Source: Nitriliruptorales bacterium (GTDB lineage: Bacteria; Actinomycetota; Nitriliruptoria; Euzebyales; Egibacteraceae). Taken from it: DNA of 33,312 nucleotides. Positions within the stretch are counted from its first letter, which is position 1. The number at the start of each line of letters is the position of its first letter. The notes under the pieces are model-generated. The model was given only the letters and a program-made list of their open reading frames with translations, did no database searches and was not told the origin of the DNA. Below, piece by piece: positions 25,633-33,238 of this stretch. The position numbers and the translations under genes were made by a program. The stretch spans positions 1 through 33,312 of the forward strand of contig WHTG01000009.1 in assembly GCA_009377835.1 (NCBI GenBank), read 5' to 3'.

Positions 25633-26766
25633 ATGAGCACCGCCGAACCAGACCTGGAGGTTGCCCTGCGCCGGGTCATGGTCGGCTATCGCGTCGTCGG
25701 TGCGGTCTGGCTGTGGCTGCTCGTGGCCGTCGTGGTGCTCACCGAGACCGGCTTCAACCTCCCGCTCGTGATGGGCGCAGGTGTCCTGGCGGCCGCATGG
25801 ACCGGCGCCACCGTGTGGAGTTCCGGCGTACCGGGCATCCTGCGCACACCGTGGTGGATCGCGGCCGACGTGGCGGTGTCGGCAGCTGTGATCGCGTTCG
25901 CTGCGTTCGCGGGTACGGATCGCGGATTCTACGGCGGTTACCCCTTCTCGACCGTCCTGCTCGCGGCGTACAGCGGTGGCATCCCCGGCGGGTTCGTCGC
26001 GGCGGGGGTGCTGTCGGTCGTCTCGGTCGTCTTCCTCGGGGTCTACCTGGGCAACCCGGGCGAGGTCATCACTTCGGCGCTGGTGTACGTGGCAGGTGCG
26101 GGCGTGAGTGTGTGGGGGATCGGCGTCATCCGGCGTAACGACGCGCAACGCCGGGCACTCGAGCAGCGGCTGGCGTCCGAGGAGGTCGAACGGGCGCGGT
26201 CGCAGGAGCGTGCCGACACCGCCGTTGCCCTCCACGATTCCGTCCTGCAGACCCTCGCCCTGATCCAGCGGCGAAGCGACGACCCCGCCGCCGTGCGGAG
26301 CGTGGCGCGGCAACAGGAACGCGAACTGCGCGACTGGCTCAGCGGCAGCCGCAGCAGACTGGGCGGTGGTACTGCAGCGACGCTCGCTGCGGCGATCGCG
26401 GATGTCGCCGCCGAACTGGAGACCCGGTACCCGTGCCGCGTCGAAGTCGTGACCGTCGGTGACGTCGCGCTGGGGACGGGCACCGACGCGCTGGTCGCTG
26501 CCACGCGGGAGGCGCTGCTGAACGTCGCGAAGCACGCGGCCGTGCAGACCGCGGCTGTCTATGCCGAGGTCGAGGACACGAACGCCACCGTCTTCGTCCG
26601 CGACCGCGGCGCGGGTTTCGAACCTGGCGCCGTCCCGCCGGACCGCCGCGGCATCAGCGAGTCGATCGTCGGTCGCGTCCGGCGACACGGCGGCGACGCG
26701 GTGATCCGCTCGACACCGGGTGCCGGCACCGAGGTCGAGTTGCGCATCCCCCTGGCCAGGTCGTGA
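25633..26766 (+). CDS. NarL-type sensor histidine kinase
   Basis: A 377-residue membrane kinase. About five hydrophobic segments (residues 20-165) with short loops form the sensor part, with no large extracytoplasmic domain. The DHp helix follows with the HisKA_3-like phosphoacceptor ALHDSVLQTLALI (His201), and the HATPase domain shows EALLNVAKHAAVQTA (N box), DRGAGFEP (G1 box) and a C-terminal STPGAGTEVELRIPL. The ATG is 12 bases after the dnaE stop, and the response regulator follows after 106 bases. The signal sensed is unknown. Confidence 0.9.
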   Translation: MSTAEPDLEVALRRVMVGYRVVGAVWLWLLVAVVVLTETGFNLPLVMGAGVLAAAWTGATVWSSGVPGILRTPWWIAADVAVSAAVIAFAAFAGTDRGFYGGYPFSTVLLAAYSGGIPGGFVAAGVLSVVSVVFLGVYLGNPGEVITSALVYVAGAGVSVWGIGVIRRNDAQRRALEQRLASEEVERARSQERADTAVALHDSVLQTLALIQRRSDDPAAVRSVARQQERELRDWLSGSRSRLGGGTAATLAAAIADVAAELETRYPCRVEVVTVGDVALGTGTDALVAATREALLNVAKHAAVQTAAVYAEVEDTNATVFVRDRGAGFEPGAVPPDRRGISESIVGRVRRHGGDAVIRSTPGAGTEVELRIPLARS

Positions 26767-26860
26767 CCCAACCGTCTGACTGCCACGGCGTTGCTCCCGC
26801 GATGAACGGCCGCGCCGGTGGAAACGACGAAGAAAGGGCGAGTGGGGGGACCAGGAGTGT

Positions 26861-26866
26861 CATGAT
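26861..26866 (+). promoter_or_regulatory. possible -10 element for the response regulator
   Basis: CATGAT lies six bases before the GTG at 26873. AGGAG at 26853-26857 is too far upstream (15 bases) to serve as a normal ribosome site, so a leaderless transcript is possible. Weak. Confidence 0.25.
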
Positions 26867-26872
26867 CGTGGC

Positions 26873-27514
26873 GTGAACGAACGCCTGAAGGTCTTCGTCG
26901 TGGACGACCACGCCATGTTCCGCGCCGGCATCCGCAGCGAGATCGCCGATCGCGTGTGGATCGCCGGCGACGCCGGATCGGTGGACGAGGCCGTCGAGGG
27001 GATCATCGACACCGCGCCGCAGGTCGTCCTGCTCGACGTCCACATGCCCGACGGTGGTGGGCGCACCGTGCTGGAGCGCGTGCGCGAACGCAACGACACC
27101 GTGCAGTTCCTGGCCCTGTCCGCGTCGGACGCTGCCGAGGACGTCATCGACATCATCCGCGCGGGGGCACGCGGCTACGTCACGAAGACGGTGTCCGCAG
27201 ATGAGCTGGTGGACGCGATCAGACGGGTCGCGGACGGCGACGCGGTGTTCTCACCCAAACTCGCCGGGTTCGTGCTCGACGCCTTCGCGTCGATCCCGGT
27301 CGCGCAGGTCGATTCGGACCTCGCGGAACTGACGGCGCGGGAGCGTGAGGTTCTCCAGCATGTCGCCCGCGGCTACACGTACCGCGAGATCGCCGAACGG
27401 CTGTACATCTCCGTCAAGACCGTCGAGACGCACGTCTCGTCGGTGCTGCGCAAGCTGCAGCTGAGCAACCGCCACGAGCTCAGTCGCTGGGCCGCGGACC
27501 GCAACATCCGTTGA
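26873..27514 (+). CDS. NarL/LuxR-family response regulator
   Basis: A 213-residue transcription factor. The receiver domain (residues 5-120) has VVDDHAMFRAGI with the acidic pair Asp11-Asp12, the phosphoacceptor LLDVHMPDGGG (Asp55), LALSASDAAEDV and the conserved lysine in GYVTKTVSADELV. The C-terminal LuxR helix-turn-helix (about 148-206) reads LTAREREVLQHVARGYTYREIAERLYISVKTVETHVSSVLRKLQLSNRHEL. It is the obvious partner of the preceding kinase. The target genes are not evident. The start is GTG. Confidence 0.93.
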   Translation: MNERLKVFVVDDHAMFRAGIRSEIADRVWIAGDAGSVDEAVEGIIDTAPQVVLLDVHMPDGGGRTVLERVRERNDTVQFLALSASDAAEDVIDIIRAGARGYVTKTVSADELVDAIRRVADGDAVFSPKLAGFVLDAFASIPVAQVDSDLAELTAREREVLQHVARGYTYREIAERLYISVKTVETHVSSVLRKLQLSNRHELSRWAADRNIR

Positions 27515-27721
27515 GCGTCGGACATTCACCGACGGCGGCCATGGCCTCGGCGACCAAGTCCTCCAGACCCGAGTCGAGTGAGGCTCGTAGCCCGACGTTC
27601 TTGGGTCCAACCTGATCAACGGTGACGACGCAGCCGTCAAGCCGGGGACGGGTGCACGCCCCAGGAGGTGGTGGCGTCGATCACGCGGTGGAGACCGTAC
27701 CGACGAGCCGCTACCGGATCC
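27515..27721. other. 207-base gap between the response regulator and tag, possible gene remnant on the minus strand
   Basis: No intact gene fits here. On the minus strand one frame is open without a credible start from about 27690 down into the response-regulator tail (stop near 27485); it reads GCVVTVDQVGPKNVGLRASL then DSGLEDLVAEAMAAV, with mostly G/C third positions, as in real genes of this genome. It may be the 3' remnant of a lost gene. The resemblance to the C-terminal part of hydrogenase-maturation-type proteases is only an impression. Confidence 0.2.
27516..27534 (+). terminator. hairpin after the response regulator
   Basis: CGTCGG, loop ACATTCA, CCGACG form a perfect six-base-pair stem starting two bases after the response-regulator stop. 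There is no U-run, so it is only a candidate terminator for the two-component operon. Confidence 0.35.
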
Positions 27722-28267
27722 TCATGTCTGTATCGCCCCGCGCGCCGGGCAGCCGGCGAGATGGTCGTTCACCAGCCCCATCGACTGCATGAAGGCGTAC
27801 ACCGTGGTCGGCCCCACGAAGCGAAACCCGCGACGCTTCAGCTCTGTGGCAAGTGCCTGAGAGTGGGCCGTCTGCGACGGAATGTCCGACGGAGCCACCG
27901 GTGCGGAGCGCGGGGGCGGTGCATAGCTCCACACCAGCGCCGACAAGGAGTCCAGCCGGAGCGTCGCGCGCGCATTGGTGATCGTCGCCTCGATCTTGGA
28001 ACGGTTGCGCACGATGCCGGGATCGGCGAGGAGACGCTGCACGTCATCGTCTGTGAATCCCGCCACCTGTTGTGGATCGAAACCCGCGAACACCTCTCTG
28101 AAGCGTGCGCGCTTTCGCAGGATCGTCAGCCACGACAACCCCGCTTGGAACCCCTCGAGGCACAGCTTCTCGAACAGCGCCCGGTCGTCGCGGACCGGGC
28201 GTCCCCATTCCTCATCGTGATACGCGACGTACAGAGGATCGCTGCCAGCCCACCAGCACCGTGCCAC
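27722..28267 (-). CDS. tag: 3-methyladenine DNA glycosylase I
   Basis: Tag removes 3-methyladenine from alkylated DNA. The 181-residue protein matches the family length and starts MARCWWAGSDPLYVAYHDEEWG, with the zinc ligands Cys4 and His17 and, near the C-terminus, His169 and Cys173 in NDHLAGCPARG. FEKLCLEGFQAGLSWLTIL and FVGPTTVYAFMQSMGLVNDH are family hallmarks. The start is GTG. It lies nine bases after the Lon-N-domain gene on the minus strand, so the two are likely co-transcribed. Confidence 0.96.
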   Translation of the reverse strand: MARCWWAGSDPLYVAYHDEEWGRPVRDDRALFEKLCLEGFQAGLSWLTILRKRARFREVFAGFDPQQVAGFTDDDVQRLLADPGIVRNRSKIEATITNARATLRLDSLSALVWSYAPPPRSAPVAPSDIPSQTAHSQALATELKRRGFRFVGPTTVYAFMQSMGLVNDHLAGCPARGAIQT

Positions 28268-28276
28268 GGGGCCGGC

Positions 28277-28918
28277 TCAGTTCAAGTCGGTGCCGCCGGG
28301 AACGACGGGCCGCAGTGCGCCGACTGTTCCGAAGTGCCTGACGATGCCGGCTTCACGCCGCAGAAGCCCCAGCGTCAGGTCCAGCCGCCGGCCGCAGTCC
28401 TCCACTTCCAGCAGCTGCTGTTGCTGGTGCACTTCGACCTGCAGCGTCGCCGCGGCGAGCCATGCCAACGGCGCAGGTGCGGTCGGGATACGAGCCAGCA
28501 TCTCGTCCGGGGCTCCGAGGGCGCCCAGATACGTGATCAGCCTGTTGCGCAGCGCCCGTGCACGGTCGATGTCGGTCATCACCGGCGCGGAGTCCGCGAT
28601 CGGTTCCGCCTGCGCACGAAGGTATGGGGTCCCGGGAACCAGCTCACCGATGCGGAACCGTTGCGTTCCCCTCGTCACGATATCGGCGCCCCCGCCCGGC
28701 AGCTGTTCGACACGCTCGATCTCGGCGATCGTGCCCACCTCGAACAGGTCGGCGCCGGGTCCGACCTCGGCCCCAGATCTGATCGCCACCACCCCGAAGC
28801 GTCGGTCCGACTCCAGGCAGTCCCGGAGCATGTCGCGATACCTCTGCTCGAATACGTGCAGTGGCAGTGGACGTCCCGGGAACAACACGGTGTGGAGCGG
28901 GAACAACGGCAACTCCAT
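28277..28918 (-). CDS. Lon N-terminal (substrate-binding) domain protein
   Basis: A 213-residue stand-alone LON substrate-binding domain protein without ATPase or protease domains. It begins MELPLFPLHTVLFPGRPLPL, followed by HVFEQRYRDMLRDCLESDRRFGVV and GTIAEI..VEQLPGG, which is the typical LON-SB pattern. A helical second half (about 115-200) completes the family layout. The role is unknown, possibly as an adaptor or in protein quality control. The ATG at 28918 is set by the motif start and by TAGCCT seven bases upstream, suggesting a leaderless transcript. It is divergent from hisD. Confidence 0.9.
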   Translation of the reverse strand: MELPLFPLHTVLFPGRPLPLHVFEQRYRDMLRDCLESDRRFGVVAIRSGAEVGPGADLFEVGTIAEIERVEQLPGGGADIVTRGTQRFRIGELVPGTPYLRAQAEPIADSAPVMTDIDRARALRNRLITYLGALGAPDEMLARIPTAPAPLAWLAAATLQVEVHQQQQLLEVEDCGRRLDLTLGLLRREAGIVRHFGTVGALRPVVPGGTDLN

Positions 28919-28925
28919 TCGACCT

Positions 28926-28931
28926 AGGCTA
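28926..28931 (-). promoter_or_regulatory. -10 element for the Lon-N-domain gene (leaderless)
   Basis: On the minus strand TAGCCT is followed by seven bases and the ATG at 28918. No Shine-Dalgarno is present. It lies back-to-back with the hisD -10 element, the two hexamers being 38 bases apart. Confidence 0.4.
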
Positions 28932-28969
28932 TGTCGCCGCGGGCGAACGGGCCGCGTGCACAGAATCGC

Positions 28970-28975
28970 TACAGT
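28970..28975 (+). promoter_or_regulatory. -10 element of the his operon (leaderless hisD)
   Basis: TACAGT, seven bases, then the hisD ATG at 28983. There is no ribosome site before the ATG. No attenuator-like leader peptide with repeated histidine codons can fit in this short space. Confidence 0.5.
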
Positions 28976-28982
28976 GCGGGAC

Positions 28983-30272
28983 ATGCTCCCCATCGTTGAT
29001 CTGCGGGGGGACCGGTCCGATCCAACCCCGCGGCTCCCGCGCGCACCCGCGGCCGCTGTCGACGCTGCGCGCGTCTCCGCGCGGGAGATTCTCGACGCCG
29101 TTCGAGCCGGTGGCGACGCCGCTGTCGCGCAGTACACACAGGCCCACGACGGGTGGGCCGGGGGGCCGCTGGATGTCGGGATGGACGAGGCCAAGGCCGC
29201 TCTCGAGTCGCTGGACCCGCGGCTGCGCAGTGCACTGGAGCAGGCCGCGGAGCAGGTGCGCTGGTTCCACGAGCAGGCCCGTCCACGCGACTGGAGCACC
29301 GAACGTGGCGGAGCGGTGCTCGGCGTCCGGCACCGGCCGCTGCGCCGCGTCGGCGTCTACGTGCCGGGCGGCCGTGGCGCCTATCCGTCGACGGTGCTCA
29401 TGACGGTCGTCCCCGCACGTGTCGCCGGCGTCGGCGAGGTCGTGCTGTGCACGCCCCCGGGCCCCGACGGTCAGGTGAACCAGACCATCCTCGCAGCGGC
29501 GGTGCTCGCAGGTGCCGATCGGATCCTGCGCATCGGGGGTGCGCAGGCGGTCGCCGCCATGGCCTACGGCACCGCCACCGTTCCCCGCTGTGACAAGGTA
29601 GTCGGCCCCGGCAATGTCTACGTCGCGGAGGCGAAGCGCATGGTGGCAGCCGACGGGGCGTGCGGCATCGACGCGTCGGCCGGCGTCACCGAGATCGCGA
29701 TCATCGCCGACGACACCGCCGATCCGCGCCTGGTCGCCGCCGATCTCGTGGCGCAGGGGGAACACGACCCGCTGGCCGCGTGTCTGCTCATCACCCCGTC
29801 CGAGGAACTCGCGGCCAAAGTCGACAAGGCCATCGCCGTGGAGGTCGCCGCGACTCGACATCAGGACCGCGTCCGCGCCGCGCTCGCGGGCCAGAGCGCC
29901 GCGCTCCTCGTGGACGATCTCGAGCACGCGGTCGAGGTCGCGGATGCGTTCGCGGCGGAGCATCTCGAGGTGCAGACGGCCGACGCGGCCGCCGTGGCCG
30001 AGCGTGTCCGCTGCGCCGGGGCGATCTTCGTCGGCAGGAACAGCCCGGTGTCGCTGGGGGATTACGCCGCCGGCCCGAATCACACCCTCCCGACCGGCGG
30101 GTCGGCGCGCTTCACCGGAGGGTTGAGGACCGACGACTTCTTCGTGCCGGTGAACTGGGTGCAGTACACCCGCGACGGCCTCGCCAGCCTCGCCGGCGTC
30201 GTGACCGCACTCGGCGAAGCCGAGAATCTGCCGGCGCACGTGCGTGCCGTGCAGGCTCGTCTGGAGCCGTGA
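28983..30272 (+). CDS. hisD: histidinol dehydrogenase
   Basis: Catalyses the last two steps of histidine synthesis, histidinol to histidine, with two NAD+ and a zinc ion. The 429-residue protein carries RRVGVYVPGGRGAYPSTVLM, the nucleotide-binding GADRILRIGGAQAVAAMAYGT, DKVVGPGNVYVAEAKR, the zinc-site residues in AQGEHDPLA, and AAEHLEVQT and GPNHTLPTGG. The ATG at 28983 is preferred because it starts MLPIVDLRG and lies at a leaderless distance from a -10 hexamer. It is the first gene of hisDCBHA and overlaps hisC by one base. Confidence 0.97.
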   Translation: MLPIVDLRGDRSDPTPRLPRAPAAAVDAARVSAREILDAVRAGGDAAVAQYTQAHDGWAGGPLDVGMDEAKAALESLDPRLRSALEQAAEQVRWFHEQARPRDWSTERGGAVLGVRHRPLRRVGVYVPGGRGAYPSTVLMTVVPARVAGVGEVVLCTPPGPDGQVNQTILAAAVLAGADRILRIGGAQAVAAMAYGTATVPRCDKVVGPGNVYVAEAKRMVAADGACGIDASAGVTEIAIIADDTADPRLVAADLVAQGEHDPLAACLLITPSEELAAKVDKAIAVEVAATRHQDRVRAALAGQSAALLVDDLEHAVEVADAFAAEHLEVQTADAAAVAERVRCAGAIFVGRNSPVSLGDYAAGPNHTLPTGGSARFTGGLRTDDFFVPVNWVQYTRDGLASLAGVVTALGEAENLPAHVRAVQARLEP

Positions 30273-31330
30273 TGGACCGCGTCCCCGTCCGAGACGAACT
30301 CGCGGATGTCGAACCGTACGGCGCGCCGCAACTGGACGTGCCTGTCCGGTTGAACACCAACGAGACGCCCTTCCGGCCACCGGATGCGTTCTTCGAACAG
30401 CTGGCGAAGCGTGTGGCGGCGCTCGATCTGCAGCGGTACCCCGACCGGCGCGCCTGGGCGCTGCGCACGGAGCTCGGCCGACGCTTCGGCCTGCCACCAG
30501 GGCGGGTGTGGGCGGCGAACGGCAGCAACGAGATTCTGCAGCAGCTGCTCCAGGCGTACGGCGGATCAGGGCGGCGACTGCTGGTGTTCCGGCCCGGCTA
30601 CTCGATGTATCCGCTGCTGGCGAAAGCGACCGCAACGCCCATGGCCGTCGTGGATCTCGACCGGGGCGGGTACCTCGACGAGACGGTGGCGCGGAGGGCG
30701 GCCGAGACCGAGCAGCCTGACATCGTCTTCCTGGACAGCCCGAACAATCCGACCGGCATCACCGCACCGCTCGGCGCCGTCCGGCAGCTGCACGAGCACA
30801 GCCGGGCGCTGGTCGTCGTGGACGAGGCGTACGTCGAGTTCGGCGGCGACTCCGCTGTCGCCTTGCTCGACGAGCTGCCGAGGCTGGCCGTGTGCCGCAC
30901 GTTCTCGAAGGCGTGGCGCCTGGCCGGGCTGCGCCTCGGGTACCTCCTGGCGCACGAGTGGGTCGTCGACGACCTGCGCAAGGTGCGTCTGCCGTACCAT
31001 CTCGACGCACTGACGCAGGCCGCCGGCCTGACCGCGCTGGAACTGGCCGACGACGTGACGGCGCACGTCGAGGTGCTCGTCGGGGAGCGGGAGCGACTCG
31101 TCGAGGCGCTTCGGCAGATCGGCGGGGTCGAGGTGTGGGAGGAGTCGCGCGCGAACTTCCTGCTGTTCAGCACCGCAGTTCCGGACCTGTTCGACCGGCT
31201 CCTGGCCAAGGGGGTCCTGGTGCGGGACTTCTCGCGCGAACCCCTGCTCGACGGCTGCCTTCGCGTCACCGTCGGGACGCGCGGCGAGAATGACACCTTC
31301 CTGACGGCCCTGCGAGAGTGCCTGCAATGA
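30272..31330 (+). CDS. hisC: histidinol-phosphate aminotransferase
   Basis: A fold-type I PLP aminotransferase (352 residues) converting imidazole-acetol phosphate to histidinol phosphate. It has VRLNTNETPFRPP near the start, LQRYPDRRAWALR, ANGSNEILQQLL, LDSPNNPTGI, VVVDEAYVEFGG, the PLP lysine in RTFSKAWRLAGLRLGYL (Lys213), and a C-terminal FLLF.. and LRVTVGTRGENDTFL. The start is ATG at 30272 (TGATG with the hisD stop); GTG one codon upstream is an equal alternative. The stop overlaps hisB by ATGA. Confidence 0.96.
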   Translation: MDRVPVRDELADVEPYGAPQLDVPVRLNTNETPFRPPDAFFEQLAKRVAALDLQRYPDRRAWALRTELGRRFGLPPGRVWAANGSNEILQQLLQAYGGSGRRLLVFRPGYSMYPLLAKATATPMAVVDLDRGGYLDETVARRAAETEQPDIVFLDSPNNPTGITAPLGAVRQLHEHSRALVVVDEAYVEFGGDSAVALLDELPRLAVCRTFSKAWRLAGLRLGYLLAHEWVVDDLRKVRLPYHLDALTQAAGLTALELADDVTAHVEVLVGERERLVEALRQIGGVEVWEESRANFLLFSTAVPDLFDRLLAKGVLVRDFSREPLLDGCLRVTVGTRGENDTFLTALRECLQ

Positions 31331-31908
31331 CGCGAACCGCCGATATCGTGCGCCAGACCAACGAGAGCAAGGTCGAACTCGGCTTGGACCTCGACGGGTC
31401 TGGGACCACCGACGTGTCGACGGGCGTGCCCTTCTTCGACCACATGCTCGACCAGCTGGGTCGGCACGGTCGGTTCGACCTGACGGTGCGCACGGCAGGC
31501 GACCTCGAGGTGGATGCCCACCACACGGTGGAGGATACGGGCATCGCCATCGGCCGGGCGCTGGACGAGGCACTCGGGGACAGGGCGGGGGTCGAGCGGT
31601 TCGGCGACGCGACCGTGCCGATCGACGAGGCGCTGGTGCGTTGCGCCGTCGACCTGTCGGGCCGCCCGTATCTGGTGTACCGCGCGGACACGCCGGTCGA
31701 GCTGGTCGGCACCTACGAAACGACCTTGACGAAGCACTTCTTCGAGGCGTTTGTCGCCAACGCCCGGCTGACGCTTCATGTCGAGAAACTGCAAGGCGAG
31801 AGCAGCCACCACATCCAGGAGGCTGTGTTCAAGGCGGTGGCGGTCGCACTGCGGCGCGCGGTTGCGGTGACCGGGAGGGGGATTCCCTCCACGAAGGGGA
31901 CGCTGTGA
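31327..31908 (+). CDS. hisB: imidazoleglycerol-phosphate dehydratase
   Basis: Dehydrates imidazole-glycerol phosphate, step six of histidine synthesis (193 residues; monofunctional, without the phosphatase domain of the enterobacterial fusion). Manganese-binding histidine motifs are present: FFDHMLDQLGRHG, DAHHTVEDTGIAIGRAL, and the C-terminal ESSHHIQEAVFKAVAVALRRA, with LVRCAVDLSGRPYLVY between. The ATG overlaps the hisC stop (ATGA); the stop overlaps the hisH GTG. Confidence 0.97.
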   Translation: MTRTADIVRQTNESKVELGLDLDGSGTTDVSTGVPFFDHMLDQLGRHGRFDLTVRTAGDLEVDAHHTVEDTGIAIGRALDEALGDRAGVERFGDATVPIDEALVRCAVDLSGRPYLVYRADTPVELVGTYETTLTKHFFEAFVANARLTLHVEKLQGESSHHIQEAVFKAVAVALRRAVAVTGRGIPSTKGTL

Positions 31909-32516
31909 CGGCGGTCGCGCTACTGGACTACGGGGCCGGAAACCTGCGGTCGGCGCAGCGGGCGCTGGAACGCGCCGGAGCCACTGTGACCATCACGGCG
32001 AATGCCGACACGGCCGCACAGGCCGACGCCTTGGTGGTCCCCGGCGTCGGGCACTTCGGCCAATGCGTCCGGCAGTTCCTGGCGGCCGGCCTGCGAGACC
32101 TCGTGCAGGACTGGGTAGCCGGCGGCCGCCCGCTGCTGGGAATCTGCGTCGGCATGCAGATCATGTACCCGTCCTCAGATGAGGATCCCCTCGTGAAGGG
32201 ACTCGGGCTTCTCCCCGGCACGGTACGCCGGCTTCCCCCTACCGTCACCGTCCCGCACATGGGATGGAACACCGTGGATGCGGTCCGCGACGACAAACTG
32301 CTCGAAGGGGTGGCGGGGGAGTTCGTGTACTTCGTCCACTCGTATGCGGCCGTGCCCGGCGAGGACGACCATGTCGTCGCGACCTGCGACTACGGGCCCG
32401 GGTTCCCGGCCGTCGTGCGGGTCGGTCCCGTCGTGGCCACGCAGTTCCACCCCGAGAAGTCCGGTGACGTCGGTGCCCGGCTGCTTGCGAACTGGGTGCG
32501 TGAGGTGCAGGCGTGA
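31905..32516 (+). CDS. hisH: imidazole glycerol phosphate synthase, glutamine amidotransferase subunit
   Basis: HisH releases ammonia from glutamine and feeds it to HisF. The 203-residue class I amidotransferase domain has LLDYGAGNLRSAQRAL at the N-terminus, the oxyanion PGVGHFG, the nucleophile in LLGICVGMQIM (Cys81), PHMGWN, VHSYA, and the His-Glu pair in TQFHPEKSG (His182, Glu184). The GTG overlaps the hisB stop and the stop overlaps the hisA GTG (both GTGA). HisF, its partner, is not in the window but would be expected right after hisA. Confidence 0.97.
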   Translation: MTAVALLDYGAGNLRSAQRALERAGATVTITANADTAAQADALVVPGVGHFGQCVRQFLAAGLRDLVQDWVAGGRPLLGICVGMQIMYPSSDEDPLVKGLGLLPGTVRRLPPTVTVPHMGWNTVDAVRDDKLLEGVAGEFVYFVHSYAAVPGEDDHVVATCDYGPGFPAVVRVGPVVATQFHPEKSGDVGARLLANWVREVQA

Positions 32517-33238
32517 CCTTCACCCTCTATCCCGCCGTCGACATACGCGGCGGTCGCGCCGTCCGGCTGACCCAGGGCCGCGCGGACGCGGAGACGGTGT
32601 ACGACGAGGACCCTGTCGCAGTCGCAGTCGGCTTCGCGCAGGCTGGAGCGGAATGGCTGCACGTCGTTGACCTCGACGCTGCATTCGAGGGTGAGCCGCG
32701 CAACCGCCATGTCATCGCGGACATCGTCAAGGCGACCGGCATCCCCGTGCAGGCCTCGGGCGGCATCCGATCGATGCGGGACCTCGACGATGCAGTCGAG
32801 TTCGGCGCGAGTCGTGTGGTCATCGGAACGATGGCGCTGGAGGAGCCGGCGTTTGTCGCCGCCGCGGTGTCGGAACACGCCGCCAGAGTCGCGGTGGGCC
32901 TCGACGCCCAAGGCACGACGCTCAAAGCGCGCGGGTGGACCACGGAATCTGGTGATCTGTTCCAGGCGCTGCGGCGGTTCACCCTGATGGGCGTGCAGCG
33001 GTTCGTGTTCACAGATATCTCCCGAGACGGGATGTTGACGGGGCCCAACGTCGAGCGGCTGCGTGAGGTCGCCGGGGCCACTGTCGCGCGCGTCACCGCC
33101 AGCGGGGGCGTGTCCTCGCTGGACGACCTGCGGACGCTGCGCGAAGCCCACGACCGGGTGGACGCAGCAATCGTCGGCAAGGCGCTCTACGCGGGCCATT
33201 TCACGCTCGGCGAGGCGCTGGAGGCGGTGGGACCATGA
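32513..33238 (+). CDS. hisA: HisA/PriA phosphoribosyl isomerase
   Basis: A 241-residue (beta-alpha)8 isomerase converting ProFAR to PRFAR. It has PAVDIRGGRAVRLTQG (catalytic Asp10), WLHVVDLDAAF, VQASGGIRS, IGTMALE, LDAQG (Asp131), TDISRDG (Asp168) and SGGVSS. The stretch KARGWTTESGDLF puts Arg140 two residues before Trp142, as in actinobacterial PriA, which also does the TrpF reaction; ordinary HisA lacks this Arg. So a bifunctional PriA is likely, but not proven here. The stop overlaps an ATG (ATGA) that opens the tail of the window, and the last codons form part of a tandem duplication. Confidence 0.95.
   Translation: MTFTLYPAVDIRGGRAVRLTQGRADAETVYDEDPVAVAVGFAQAGAEWLHVVDLDAAFEGEPRNRHVIADIVKATGIPVQASGGIRSMRDLDDAVEFGASRVVIGTMALEEPAFVAAAVSEHAARVAVGLDAQGTTLKARGWTTESGDLFQALRRFTLMGVQRFVFTDISRDGMLTGPNVERLREVAGATVARVTASGGVSSLDDLRTLREAHDRVDAAIVGKALYAGHFTLGEALEAVGP

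Noticed and set aside
23167-26688. Very long open frame (over 1,100 codons) on the minus strand opposite dnaE and the histidine kinase
   Set aside because: It mirrors the codon bias of the true genes in a GC-rich genome. Its translation is Arg/His/Val/Asp-rich with no recognisable domains, while the plus strand encodes a complete DnaE.
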